A DNA stretch of 64,000 nucleotides from UBA3210 sp002363635 (GTDB lineage: Bacteria > Bacillota_I > Bacilli_A > RFN20 > CAG-449), in NCBI GenBank assembly GCA_946641515.1, contig CAMPBT010000005.1, positions 1-64,000 on the forward strand, written 5' to 3'. The position numbers and the translations under genes were made by a program. Below, one piece after another: positions 1 through 8,134 of the stretch. The stretch's first letter is position 1. The number at the start of each line of letters is the position of its first letter. Below the pieces are notes generated by a model that had not been told where the DNA came from, did not search any database, and worked only from the letters and a program-made list of their open reading frames with translations.

Positions 1-64
1 CTCGAAAGAGACAGAATAGCGAGCTGCCGGGCTTTTTTTTTACTTTCAGCGGGATCCTATATTT
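1..64. other. Left-edge non-coding stretch with a T-run, possible 3' end of an upstream transcript
   Basis: Positions 1-10 can form a 3-bp stem closed by a GAAA tetraloop. They are followed by a GC-richer segment (AGCTGCCGGGCT) and then nine T. In a very AT-rich genome this looks like the 3' end and terminator region of a transcript that begins left of the window, perhaps a structured RNA. The RNA itself is cut off and cannot be identified. No open frame of note lies here. Confidence 0.3.
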
Positions 65-93
65 TTGATATATATACACCCATATGATATAAT
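65..93 (+). promoter_or_regulatory. Promoter of the CBS-domain gene
   Basis: A TTGATA -35 box (65-70) and a perfect TATAAT -10 box (88-93) are separated by 17 bases. The start codon is at 117, with a GGGAG ribosome binding site between. Confidence 0.6.
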
Positions 94-116
94 TTGATTT
101 AAGGGAGAAATTTATT

Positions 117-548
117 ATGGAAAATATTTTAAGATTTATTACACCTAAAGCTGATACTAGTTTTTTAGAAGAAGATATGACAATTAGACAAGCATTAGAA
201 AAAATGGATTATTATAAATTTTCTGTTATTCCTTTGGTTGATAAAAATGGCATCTATAAAGGAACTGTTTCTGAAGGGGATTTACTTAGATTTATTAAAA
301 ATGATGAAAACTTTAATTTAAAAACTGCAGAAAATGTTCGTCTTTTTTGTGTGCCAAGATATAGACCATATAGTAATTTATCAATTAATTCAAAATTAAA
401 TGAAATAATTAAATTAGCACTTGATCAAAACTTTATTCCTTTAACTGATGATAGAGGAATGTTTATTGGAATTATAAAAAGAAAAACAATTTTGACATAT
501 TTATATGATGAGAACTTTACTTTTGATTCTAAAAGTATTAAAAATTAA
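117..548 (+). CDS. CBS-domain pair protein, small ligand-sensing protein
   Basis: This 143-residue protein is essentially one CBS pair (Bateman module). The first CBS motif spans roughly residues 18-60 (SVIPLVDKNGIYKGTVSEGD). The second spans about 85-130 (FIPLTDDRGMFIGIIKRK). No catalytic domain is attached, so it probably senses an adenine nucleotide and signals by protein contact. Stand-alone CBS proteins of similar size in Bacilli (DarB/CbpB) bind c-di-AMP, and this window also has a c-di-AMP synthase (cdaA). That link is inference, since generic CBS proteins are equally possible. The gene has its own promoter and a GGGAG binding site before ATG 117. It is followed by a 100-base gap. Confidence 0.75.
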   Translation: MENILRFITPKADTSFLEEDMTIRQALEKMDYYKFSVIPLVDKNGIYKGTVSEGDLLRFIKNDENFNLKTAENVRLFCVPRYRPYSNLSINSKLNEIIKLALDQNFIPLTDDRGMFIGIIKRKTILTYLYDENFTFDSKSIKN

Positions 549-597
549 TTAAAACTTATAAAAAATTAGGCTTATAAAATAAAATTTGGTTAACTTT

Positions 598-618
598 ATA
601 TACAATAATATTGTATAT
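598..618. promoter_or_regulatory. Inverted repeat in the yloU-fakA promoter region
   Basis: ATATACAAT (598-606) and its exact reverse complement ATTGTATAT (610-618) are separated by three bases. The right arm overlaps TATATT (614-619), a possible -10 box with a weak TTAACT (590-595) upstream. It could be an operator for the yloU-fakA unit. AT-rich palindromes of this length can arise by chance. Confidence 0.35.
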
Positions 619-658
619 TATGATAAAATGTTTTTACCATTAGGGAGGAGAATTGATT

Positions 659-1015
659 ATGGATATCGATAAGAAGAATCAATATGGATCAATTAATATT
701 TCCAGCGATGCAATTAAACAGGTTGCTTCAAATGCTGCAAGACAGTGTTATGGTGTTGTTGGACTCAGCTCAAAAAAATCATTAGCTGATGAAATCAACG
801 AATTATTAAATGTTGAAAACTACTCAAAGGGTGTTACTGTAATTAAACGTGGATCATCTATTGAAGTAGATTTATATATCGTTGTAGGTTACGGATTAAG
901 AGTAACTGAAATTGTTTCTCAAGTTCAGAAGAAAGTAAAATTTGACCTCGAGAAGACTTTTAACGTCAAGTTCGATAGAGTAAATGTCTATGTTCAAGGC
1001 GTTAAGAGTATTTAA
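659..1015 (+). CDS. yloU: Asp23/Gls24 family envelope stress response protein (YloU)
   Basis: This 118-residue protein belongs to the Asp23/Gls24 (DUF322) family. It has the typical start GSINISSDAIKQVASNAA, the YGVVGLS motif, and a C-terminal segment with repeated V/I beta-strand character (SIEVDLYIVVGYG). An in-frame TTG two codons upstream is possible, but GGGAGGAG at 642-649 is correctly spaced for ATG 659. It sits 20 bases upstream of fakA, the conserved yloU-yloV arrangement of Bacillota. The family is linked to alkaline/envelope stress, but its biochemical role is not established. Confidence 0.9.
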   Translation: MDIDKKNQYGSINISSDAIKQVASNAARQCYGVVGLSSKKSLADEINELLNVENYSKGVTVIKRGSSIEVDLYIVVGYGLRVTEIVSQVQKKVKFDLEKTFNVKFDRVNVYVQGVKSI

Positions 1016-1035
1016 GAAAGGATTATTTTTTAAAT

Positions 1036-2688
1036 ATGAAAGTTATTGATGGTGCTTTATTAAAGCAAATGATTATTTCGGGTGCAAACAATTTATTCAA
1101 TCACTACCCAGAAGTTGATGCACTCAACGTTTTCCCAGTTCCAGATGGAGATACAGGTATTAACATGAACCTCGCAATTCAATCTGGTGCAAAAGAAATC
1201 CAGTATAGAAATGATACAAGCGTACATGAAATTGCAAAGGCATTTTCTAAAGGTTTATTAATGGGCGCAAGAGGAAACTCTGGTGTTATTTTATCTCAAA
1301 TCTTTAGAGGATTTGCAAAATCAATCGATGGAAAAACAGAAATCAATGCAGATGAAATGGCAGATGCATTTGTTAAAGGTAAAGAAGTAGCTTATAAAGC
1401 TGTTATGCAACCAGTTGAAGGTACAATTTTAACAGTTATTAGAGAAGCTGCAGATCTTTTAAGAGAAAAAGCAACCCCATCAATGTCAATTGAAAAAGCA
1501 TTTGATATTTTCTTAACAGAAGCTAAAGCATCACTTGCAAGAACACCTGAATTATTACCAGTTTTAAAAGAAGTTGGTGTAGTTGACTCAGGCGGTGCTG
1601 GTTTAGTAAAAATCTTCGAAGGATTTGAATCAGCATTAAATGGTAAAGTCATTGAAAAACAAATGGCAACATCAACTGAAACAGCACAAAAATCAGGAGA
1701 TGAAAGTAATCCATATAATGTTGAATTCGTCTTACGTTTACCAGAAGATGCTTCAAAAGAAGGCAAGAAAGTATTTGTAGAAAAGAGAGTTCAAACTGTT
1801 CTTGAATCAAGAGGCCAAGTATTAGCATATTTTGTTGAAGGCAAGATTTTAAAAGCTCACATTCATACAAGCAACTCAGGCTCAGTCTTATCATATGCTC
1901 AACAATTTGGTGAATTCATCAAAGTAAAAGTTGAAAACACATTAGAAAAAGAAACAGAAAATGTTAAGTTCCCAAGTGAAACAAACGATAAACCAGAAAA
2001 GACAGAAGAAAAAATTGAATGGAAAGATTCTGCAATTATTTCATGCTGTGCAGGTGAAGGTATTGAAGATTTATTTAAAGAATATCAAGTCGATTACATT
2101 GTTTCAGGTGGACAAACAATGAACCCATCAACAAATGACTTCGTAGAAGCAATTGAAAAAGTTCATGCTAAAAACGTTTATATCCTTCCAAATAACGGTA
2201 ATATCGTTATGGCTGCTTCACAAGCTGCAACAGTCTACAAAGGAAAAGAAGTTAACGTAAAAGTTATTCCTTCAAAAACAATTCCACAAGGACTTGCTGC
2301 ATGTATGGTATTTAACCCAGAAAGTTCAGCAGACGAAAACGAAAGCGAAATGAATGGAGCATTAACTCAAGTAAAATCAGGACAAGTTACATACGCAATT
2401 AGAGATACAGAAATCGATGGTGTTAAGGTAACAAAAGGTCATTATATTGCTTTATTTGGTAAGAAGATTGTTACTTCAGATCCAAACAAATTAAAAGCAA
2501 CAATGTTAATGCTTAAAGAAATGGTTAATGAAGAATCATCAATCATCCAAGTTATTTGCGGTGAAGATATCACAACTAAAGAACAAGAAGAAATCTCAGA
2601 TTTAATCGCTGAAGAATTCCCAGAATGTGATTTAGATGTAAGAATTGGAAAACAACCAGTATACTCATTCATTATTGGTGTTGAATAG
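1036..2688 (+). CDS. fakA: Fatty acid kinase subunit FakA (DhaL-domain kinase, YloV)
   Basis: FakA phosphorylates exogenous fatty acids held by a FakB (DegV-type) carrier, giving acyl-phosphate that enters phospholipid synthesis through PlsX/PlsY. The N-terminal DhaL ATP-binding domain is clear: NVFPVPDGDTGINMNL (about residues 30-48), GARGNSGVILSQ, and PVEGTILTV. The C-terminal half (about 320-550) matches the YloV domain. At 550 residues it is full length. It follows yloU and ends in a strong terminator. No fakB is in the window. A lipid role fits with plsX about 4 kb downstream. Confidence 0.93.
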   Translation: MKVIDGALLKQMIISGANNLFNHYPEVDALNVFPVPDGDTGINMNLAIQSGAKEIQYRNDTSVHEIAKAFSKGLLMGARGNSGVILSQIFRGFAKSIDGKTEINADEMADAFVKGKEVAYKAVMQPVEGTILTVIREAADLLREKATPSMSIEKAFDIFLTEAKASLARTPELLPVLKEVGVVDSGGAGLVKIFEGFESALNGKVIEKQMATSTETAQKSGDESNPYNVEFVLRLPEDASKEGKKVFVEKRVQTVLESRGQVLAYFVEGKILKAHIHTSNSGSVLSYAQQFGEFIKVKVENTLEKETENVKFPSETNDKPEKTEEKIEWKDSAIISCCAGEGIEDLFKEYQVDYIVSGGQTMNPSTNDFVEAIEKVHAKNVYILPNNGNIVMAASQAATVYKGKEVNVKVIPSKTIPQGLAACMVFNPESSADENESEMNGALTQVKSGQVTYAIRDTEIDGVKVTKGHYIALFGKKIVTSDPNKLKATMLMLKEMVNEESSIIQVICGEDITTKEQEEISDLIAEEFPECDLDVRIGKQPVYSFIIGVE

Positions 2689-2711
2689 AAAAAGGGCAAA
2701 AGCCCTTTTTT
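2689..2711 (+). terminator. Terminator of yloU-fakA
   Basis: The stem AGGGC/GCCCT lies within an A-run and T-run (AAAAAGGGC, AAA loop, GCCCTTTTTT) directly after the fakA stop. The flanking A and T runs make it likely bidirectional. Confidence 0.85.
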
Positions 2712-2734
2712 CTTAATATTAAAATAGGAAATAT

Positions 2735-4753
2735 ATGAAACTATTAACAAAATCAGAAAACTTACTAGAAGGACTAAAATTACTTAACATTACTACTTCA
2801 GAAGAGATGGTAAATTATTTACCATATCGATATGAAGATTTTTCTTATAGTGATGAAACAAAATTACATGAAAAAGGACAGATAGTACTTTTTGGTAGAT
2901 TAGTTTCAAATGTTAAGTCTTTTAATAATGGCAATTTATCAATTATTAGATTCACATTTATGTCTTTTAGTTCTCCTTATTTATATGAATGTGTAGTCTT
3001 TAATCAACCATATTATTCAAAAACTTTATCATTACAAGATAAATTTACTTTAGTAGGTACTGTAGAAAAGATTTCAGGCTCAAAAATTAATATTAATGTT
3101 AAGAAAATTAAAGTCGGAGAAATAGATAAAAATGACTCTTTACAGCCTGTTTATCATTTACCATCACAAATTGGTCACGCAACATATTTAGCGCTTTTAA
3201 AACGCACATTTGACGCGGTAAATACTGAAATTAAAACCTTAACTCCATCTTATTTAATTAATAAATATAATTTATTAACTCATATAGAAGCTCTAGACAA
3301 AGTACATTTCCCAAAAACAAGAGAAGATGTAGCTTTAGGCTTACGAACATTAAAGTTTGAAGAATGCTTAGAATACTGTTTTAAGAATAAATTAATCCGA
3401 TTACAAAACGAACAATTAGAAAAAACAATAGATGTTGAAATTAATACAAATAAAATCAATGATTTCGTAAAGAATTTACCTTATAAATTAACTAAAGATC
3501 AGGTTACTTCAATACGAGAAATAGTTCTTGATATGAAAAGTAAAAAATTAATGTATCGATTATTACAAGGTGATGTAGGAACAGGTAAAACAATAGTTGC
3601 AGTCACATCGTTATACGCAAACTATTTAAGAAAAGGACAAGGTGTACTACTTGCACCAACTGATTCATTAGCAAGACAACATTATGATTCAGTAAAATCA
3701 TTTTTTAAAGACTATGGAATTAATGTCGTTTTATTAATAGGCTCATTAACGCAAAGTAAAAAGAATGAAATAAAAGAACAAATAAAGAACGGAGAAGCAG
3801 ATATAGTTGTAGGAACTCATGCATTATTTTCTTCAACTGTAGAATACAAAAAATTAAGTCTTGCTATTATCGATGAGCAACATAGATTTGGAGTAAACCA
3901 AAGAAATACTTTGGCAAATAAAGGTGATCAAGTAGATTTATTACTTATGAGTGCGACACCTATTCCACGAACCCTTGCTTTATCAATCTACGGAGATTTA
4001 GACGTTTCATCATTAACTATGTATCCAACAGAAAAGCATGTTGTAAAAACAAAAGTAGTAGATTATGATTCAGAAAAAATTACTTCATTAATAGATTATT
4101 GTTTAAAAAACAATCGTCAAGTTTTTATGGTTTGTCCAAAAATTTATTATGGAGGAAATAAAGCTTCTTCCGAAGAAGTGTATGAACATTATTCTTCTAT
4201 TTATGACGATAAAATCGCGCTTTTACATGGTAAATTAAAAAATGATGACAAAGTCTCCATACTAAATGATTTTAAGTCTAATAAGACTCCTATTTTAGTT
4301 TCAACAACCATAGTCGAACTCGGAATTGATGTTAAAACTGCAGGAGGAATTATTATTTTTAGTGCCAACTCATTTGGGCTAGCTTCTTTACATCAATTAA
4401 GGGGAAGAGTAGGAAGAAATGGAGAAGAGGCATATTGTTTATTAGTAGACCATTTTGAAGAAAATGAAGATGCTTCTCGCTTAATGTTCTTAGAAAATAA
4501 TAATAATGGTTTTGATATTTCGGAAGAAGATATGAAAAGAAGAGGACCAGGTGACTTTATGGGAGTAGAGCAATCAGGTTTCCCAACATTTTCATCTTTA
4601 AATATTATTTCAGATTTTAAAATGTTTGAAGTGGCAAGAAATGAAGTAGCAACAATACTTTCATCTCTAGATAATGATGAAAACAAAACATATTATGATT
4701 ATTGCTTAAATAAGCTAAAAGAAGAAAACGAAGAATTAAATTTGATAGATTAA
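2735..4753 (+). CDS. recG: ATP-dependent DNA helicase RecG
   Basis: RecG remodels stalled replication forks and branched recombination intermediates. This 672-residue protein has an N-terminal wedge/OB domain (about 1-230). The superfamily 2 helicase core follows, with Walker A GDVGTGKT (about 284-291), the DEQHRFG box and SATPIPRTLA. The HRGRVGRN-type motif appears as LRGRVGRNG, followed by the RecG C-terminal MKRRGPGDFMGVEQSG. Length is normal. It follows the fakA terminator by 23 bases with an AGGA binding site. The recG-plsX neighbourhood is conserved in Bacilli, but here another gene separates them. Confidence 0.97.
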   Translation: MKLLTKSENLLEGLKLLNITTSEEMVNYLPYRYEDFSYSDETKLHEKGQIVLFGRLVSNVKSFNNGNLSIIRFTFMSFSSPYLYECVVFNQPYYSKTLSLQDKFTLVGTVEKISGSKININVKKIKVGEIDKNDSLQPVYHLPSQIGHATYLALLKRTFDAVNTEIKTLTPSYLINKYNLLTHIEALDKVHFPKTREDVALGLRTLKFEECLEYCFKNKLIRLQNEQLEKTIDVEINTNKINDFVKNLPYKLTKDQVTSIREIVLDMKSKKLMYRLLQGDVGTGKTIVAVTSLYANYLRKGQGVLLAPTDSLARQHYDSVKSFFKDYGINVVLLIGSLTQSKKNEIKEQIKNGEADIVVGTHALFSSTVEYKKLSLAIIDEQHRFGVNQRNTLANKGDQVDLLLMSATPIPRTLALSIYGDLDVSSLTMYPTEKHVVKTKVVDYDSEKITSLIDYCLKNNRQVFMVCPKIYYGGNKASSEEVYEHYSSIYDDKIALLHGKLKNDDKVSILNDFKSNKTPILVSTTIVELGIDVKTAGGIIIFSANSFGLASLHQLRGRVGRNGEEAYCLLVDHFEENEDASRLMFLENNNNGFDISEEDMKRRGPGDFMGVEQSGFPTFSSLNIISDFKMFEVARNEVATILSSLDNDENKTYYDYCLNKLKEENEELNLID

Positions 4754-4792
4754 AATAATTTAAACTATGCTATCATAAAAATAGGTATAAAA

Positions 4793-6361
4793 ATGAATAA
4801 AAACGACTCAGAAAGAATAAAAAAATTAATTTCTTTATACGAAACTAAAGACTTAAATGGGATAAAGTGTGTTAGTAGAGTAGAAAGACGTTTAGATATC
4901 CATAAAAAGTATTCAACTTGTGGATTACTTTTTATTGGTGTAAGTGTATTTTTACTAAATTTGATTTTCTTTATTTTTATCTTAAAGTGGAATCAAATTG
5001 ATACAAATAGATTACAAGATATTGTGGGTATACCATTAATATTATTATCACTTATATGTTACGCTATTGACGCTTATAGATATATGAATTATCGAAAGGC
5101 AAAATTTCGTTTAACATTAATAAGTTTAATTATAATGATTGGAACCTTCAGTTTCTTTTTAGTAGCGTATAGTATTAACTTTTATGGAGTTACTTTACCA
5201 TTCTTAGAAAATCATTCAATATTTTATATTTTAATTCCAGCATTAATATCATTTGGTTTTGGTGTTGTGATATTAAGAATAATGCCTAAGACAATTACTA
5301 AAGTAAATCATAGTTATTATCAAAAATTTGATGAAAAAATAGATGAAGAAATTAATTTCATGAGAGAAAAATTAGCTCAAGAAAATAATGAAGATCCTGA
5401 AGTTTTATATTTAAAAGGCATGGGTTTATATTATGGCTTAAATCAAGAAAAGAATTACCCTGGAGCATTCTCATATTTAATGTCAGCATATGAAAAAGGA
5501 TATAAATATGCTAGTTATAAATTAGGACAATGTTTATTAATTGGTCGAGGTGTAACTAACAAGAATGTTGAAAAAGGTTTAGAACTTTTAAAAGAGGCTG
5601 CAGACTTAAATATTGCAGGGGCAAATTATGAACTTGCTACTATTTATTACAACGGAAAACTTGTTGAAGAAGATAAAGAAAAATCAGATATGTATTTCTT
5701 AAGAGCTGCGGAAGGTGGAAATAAAGACGCACAGTATTCTTTAGCAATTTCAAATCTATTCTCAGATGGAGCATTACAAAACTTACCAGAAGCATATAGA
5801 TGGTTAGAAAGAGCCGGAGAACAGGGCCATCCACAAGCAATTTACACTTTAGGCGAGATTTATTTAGATGGAAAAAATGTAAAACAAAATTTACCATTAG
5901 CATATAAATGGCTTTACATTTCTGCTTTACTTGGAAATACAAAATCTATTTACCAATTAGCGTTATTATTACTTGAAAATCCACGTTTTGAATACCAAGC
6001 AAAATCAGGCTTAAAATGGCTAAGGAAAAGTGCAGATTTAGGTTCTTCTAATGCTCAATTAAAATTATCACTTATCCTTCTAAAAGAGAAAAAATATAAA
6101 GAATCATTAATGTACTTAGAAGAATCTGCAAATATGGGAAATAGCGAAGCTCAATATCGCTTAGGAATCACATATTTACAAAACCAACTAGTTAAGAGAA
6201 ATTACGAAAAAGCCTTTAAATACTTAAGAAAAGCGGCTGATCAAGATTACGCTTTATCCTTTAAACCTTTAGCGGAATTATATAAAAACGGTTTAGGAAC
6301 AGCAAGAAACGAATCAATGTATGCTTTATATAAAAATATGGCAAAAGAAGCAAAAAAATAG
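4793..6361 (+). CDS. Membrane-anchored Sel1-like repeat protein
   Basis: This 522-residue protein begins with a short basic cytoplasmic stretch and four predicted membrane segments (about 42-64, 78-96, 106-128 and 142-163). A long array of Sel1-type alpha-helical repeats follows (about 200-515), with recurring A.YKLG, A.YELATIYYNG, AQYSLA, AIYTLGEIYLDG and AQYRLGITYL motifs. Sel1 arrays act as protein-protein scaffolds; the partner is unknown. The gene lies between recG and plsX, where Bacillus carries fapR, so it may be a lineage-specific insertion. It has its own terminator. No enzymatic motif is visible. Confidence 0.8.
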   Translation: MNKNDSERIKKLISLYETKDLNGIKCVSRVERRLDIHKKYSTCGLLFIGVSVFLLNLIFFIFILKWNQIDTNRLQDIVGIPLILLSLICYAIDAYRYMNYRKAKFRLTLISLIIMIGTFSFFLVAYSINFYGVTLPFLENHSIFYILIPALISFGFGVVILRIMPKTITKVNHSYYQKFDEKIDEEINFMREKLAQENNEDPEVLYLKGMGLYYGLNQEKNYPGAFSYLMSAYEKGYKYASYKLGQCLLIGRGVTNKNVEKGLELLKEAADLNIAGANYELATIYYNGKLVEEDKEKSDMYFLRAAEGGNKDAQYSLAISNLFSDGALQNLPEAYRWLERAGEQGHPQAIYTLGEIYLDGKNVKQNLPLAYKWLYISALLGNTKSIYQLALLLLENPRFEYQAKSGLKWLRKSADLGSSNAQLKLSLILLKEKKYKESLMYLEESANMGNSEAQYRLGITYLQNQLVKRNYEKAFKYLRKAADQDYALSFKPLAELYKNGLGTARNESMYALYKNMAKEAKK

Positions 6362-6389
6362 ATGTGTTTAGCGACACATTTATTTTTTT
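6362..6389 (+). terminator. Terminator of the Sel1-repeat gene
   Basis: The stem ATGTGT/ACACAT with a six-base loop is followed by TTTATTTTTTT, directly after the stop codon. Confidence 0.75.
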
Positions 6390-6399
6390 ATTATATTAC

Positions 6400-6441
6400 T
6401 TTTCATATTTAATATGAAAATATAGGCTATTATGATATAAT
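6400..6441 (+). promoter_or_regulatory. plsX promoter with a 21-base perfect palindrome
   Basis: TATAAT at 6436-6441 is the likely -10 box for plsX. Directly upstream, TTTTCATATT (6400-6409), one central T, and AATATGAAAA (6411-6420) form a perfect 10+1+10 palindrome covering the -35 region, where no good -35 hexamer is seen. This is the position expected for a repressor operator. It does not resemble the FapR box as I know it. Confidence 0.5.
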
Positions 6442-6466
6442 TCAAACAAAGCGAGGACTTTATAAT

Positions 6467-7450
6467 ATGAAAACAATTGTCGTAGATTGCATGGGCTCAG
6501 ATAAAGGCTCAGTAGTATGTGTAGGTGGAATTAAGAGATTTTTAGAATTGCATAAAGATGTAAAAATTATTGCAGTTGGAAAAGAAGAAGAATTAGTAGG
6601 ATTAAAAGAAGTTCCTAATGTAGAAATTGTCGATGCTCGTGGTGTTATGGAAATGACAGCAGAAGCTATGGAAGCAATGAGAGCAAGAGATACTTCTATG
6701 TATAAAGCAGTAATGCTTGTCAAAGAAAATGGATATGATGGCATTGTTTCTGCAGGTGGAACTGGTGCCTTCTTATCATTAGCAATGATGAAATTGAGAA
6801 CTGTTGAAGGAATTGATAGAGCAGCATTAGTAACAGCTTTACCAACATATGATGGAAGCAAATTATGCTTACTTGATTGTGGGGCAAACGTTGATGTTAC
6901 TCCAGAAAGAATGGTTCAATTTGCAAAGATGGGTAGAATCTATGCAAATACAGTCTTACATGTTGAAAACCCAAATGTACGTTTACTTTCAAATGGTGCT
7001 GAAGACCAAAAAGGTACTGAATTAATTAAGGAAACAAATAAATTACTAAGAGAAGCAGGATACGATTGGTTCAAAGGAAATGTTGAAGGTAGAGAAGCAG
7101 TATTCGGTGGAACAAACGTTGTTCTTGCAGGTGGATTTGAAGGAAATATTTTCTTAAAAACTTACGAAGGAACTGCAAAGATGATGGGAAAAATGATTGG
7201 AGATGCATTTAGAAAGAACATCTTCACAAAAATTGGTTATCTATTTGCAAAATCAGGTGTAAAACAATTAAGACACAAAATGGATTATGAAGCAGTAGGC
7301 GGGGCAATGTTGCTTGGTACAAACGGAGTTGTAGTAAAAGCTCATGGCTCATCAACTGAATATTCATTCTCTTGTGCATTAGGTGTTTGCTATGACATGA
7401 TTGCAGCGGATGCAGTTAATTTATTAAAAGAAGGAATTAAAAATGGCTAA
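6467..7450 (+). CDS. plsX: Phosphate acyltransferase PlsX
   Basis: PlsX interconverts acyl-ACP and acyl-phosphate, the acyl donor for PlsY in phosphatidic acid synthesis, as a peripheral membrane enzyme. Features are the N-terminal DCMGSD, the ALPTYDGSKLCLLDCGANVD segment, and the C-terminal GGAMLLGTNGVVVKAHGSS motif. At 327 residues it is full length. The GAGGA binding site precedes ATG 6467. Its end overlaps the rnc start by eight bases, so the two are translationally coupled. The usual Bacilli neighbours fabD, fabG and acpP are missing between plsX and rnc. With fakA nearby, acyl-phosphate could also be supplied from exogenous fatty acids. Confidence 0.96.
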   Translation: MKTIVVDCMGSDKGSVVCVGGIKRFLELHKDVKIIAVGKEEELVGLKEVPNVEIVDARGVMEMTAEAMEAMRARDTSMYKAVMLVKENGYDGIVSAGGTGAFLSLAMMKLRTVEGIDRAALVTALPTYDGSKLCLLDCGANVDVTPERMVQFAKMGRIYANTVLHVENPNVRLLSNGAEDQKGTELIKETNKLLREAGYDWFKGNVEGREAVFGGTNVVLAGGFEGNIFLKTYEGTAKMMGKMIGDAFRKNIFTKIGYLFAKSGVKQLRHKMDYEAVGGAMLLGTNGVVVKAHGSSTEYSFSCALGVCYDMIAADAVNLLKEGIKNG

Positions 7451-8129
7451 GAAATATCTTGAAGTATTAAAACAGTTTAATATTGTTCCAAAAGATGAAA
7501 AAGTCTTTGAACATGCTTTTAGTCATTCATCATATACAAATGAGAAAAAAGGCAATACTGTTGACTATGAAAGAATTGAATACATTGGAGATGGTGTTCT
7601 AGATTTAATCGTTGCAGATTTAATTTACCGCCATCACCCAGAAATGGGACCAGGACCAATGAGTAAGTTAAGAAGTGCTTTAGTAAGAAGAGAGTCTCTT
7701 GCAAACTACGCACGTGAATTTGGTTTTGGAGAAGCAATTTTACTTGGTAATGGAGAAAAATTAAACGGAGGAAATAACCTCGACAAAATTCTTGAAGATG
7801 TTTTTGAATCATTCATTGGTGCTACATATTTAGACCAGGGATTTGAATTCGTTTATGGATTAATCAAAAATGTTTTTGAAAATGATGTTATTAATTTTGA
7901 CTTATTAGAACTCACAGATTACAAATCAAAATTACAAGAATTTGTTCAAGCAGATACTCGTGAAACAGTAACTTATAGAGTTGTTTCAGAAGAAGGGCCT
8001 GCTCAAAATAAAGTCTTTACAGTTGAAGTAATGTGGGAAGGTTCTGTCTGGGGAAAAGGACAAGGTTCAAGCAAAAAGAAAGCAGAACAAGAAGCTGCTA
8101 AGGATGCTTTAAATAAAGTGGCGAGGTAG
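7443..8129 (+). CDS. rnc: Ribonuclease III
   Basis: RNase III cleaves double-stranded RNA, including the rRNA precursor. The catalytic signature is visible near residues 38-50 as ERIEYIGDGVLDL (normally ERLEFLGDAVL), with the second acidic cluster EDVFESFIGATYLD around 118-131. A double-stranded RNA-binding domain occupies about 155-228 (KSKLQEFVQ ... GSSKKKAEQEAAKDAL). The 228-residue length is standard. The start overlaps the end of plsX, with AAGGA upstream. The smc gene that usually follows rnc before ftsY is absent; ftsY starts five bases after the stop. Confidence 0.97.
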   Translation: MAKKYLEVLKQFNIVPKDEKVFEHAFSHSSYTNEKKGNTVDYERIEYIGDGVLDLIVADLIYRHHPEMGPGPMSKLRSALVRRESLANYAREFGFGEAILLGNGEKLNGGNNLDKILEDVFESFIGATYLDQGFEFVYGLIKNVFENDVINFDLLELTDYKSKLQEFVQADTRETVTYRVVSEEGPAQNKVFTVEVMWEGSVWGKGQGSSKKKAEQEAAKDALNKVAR

Positions 8130-8134
8130 AGATA

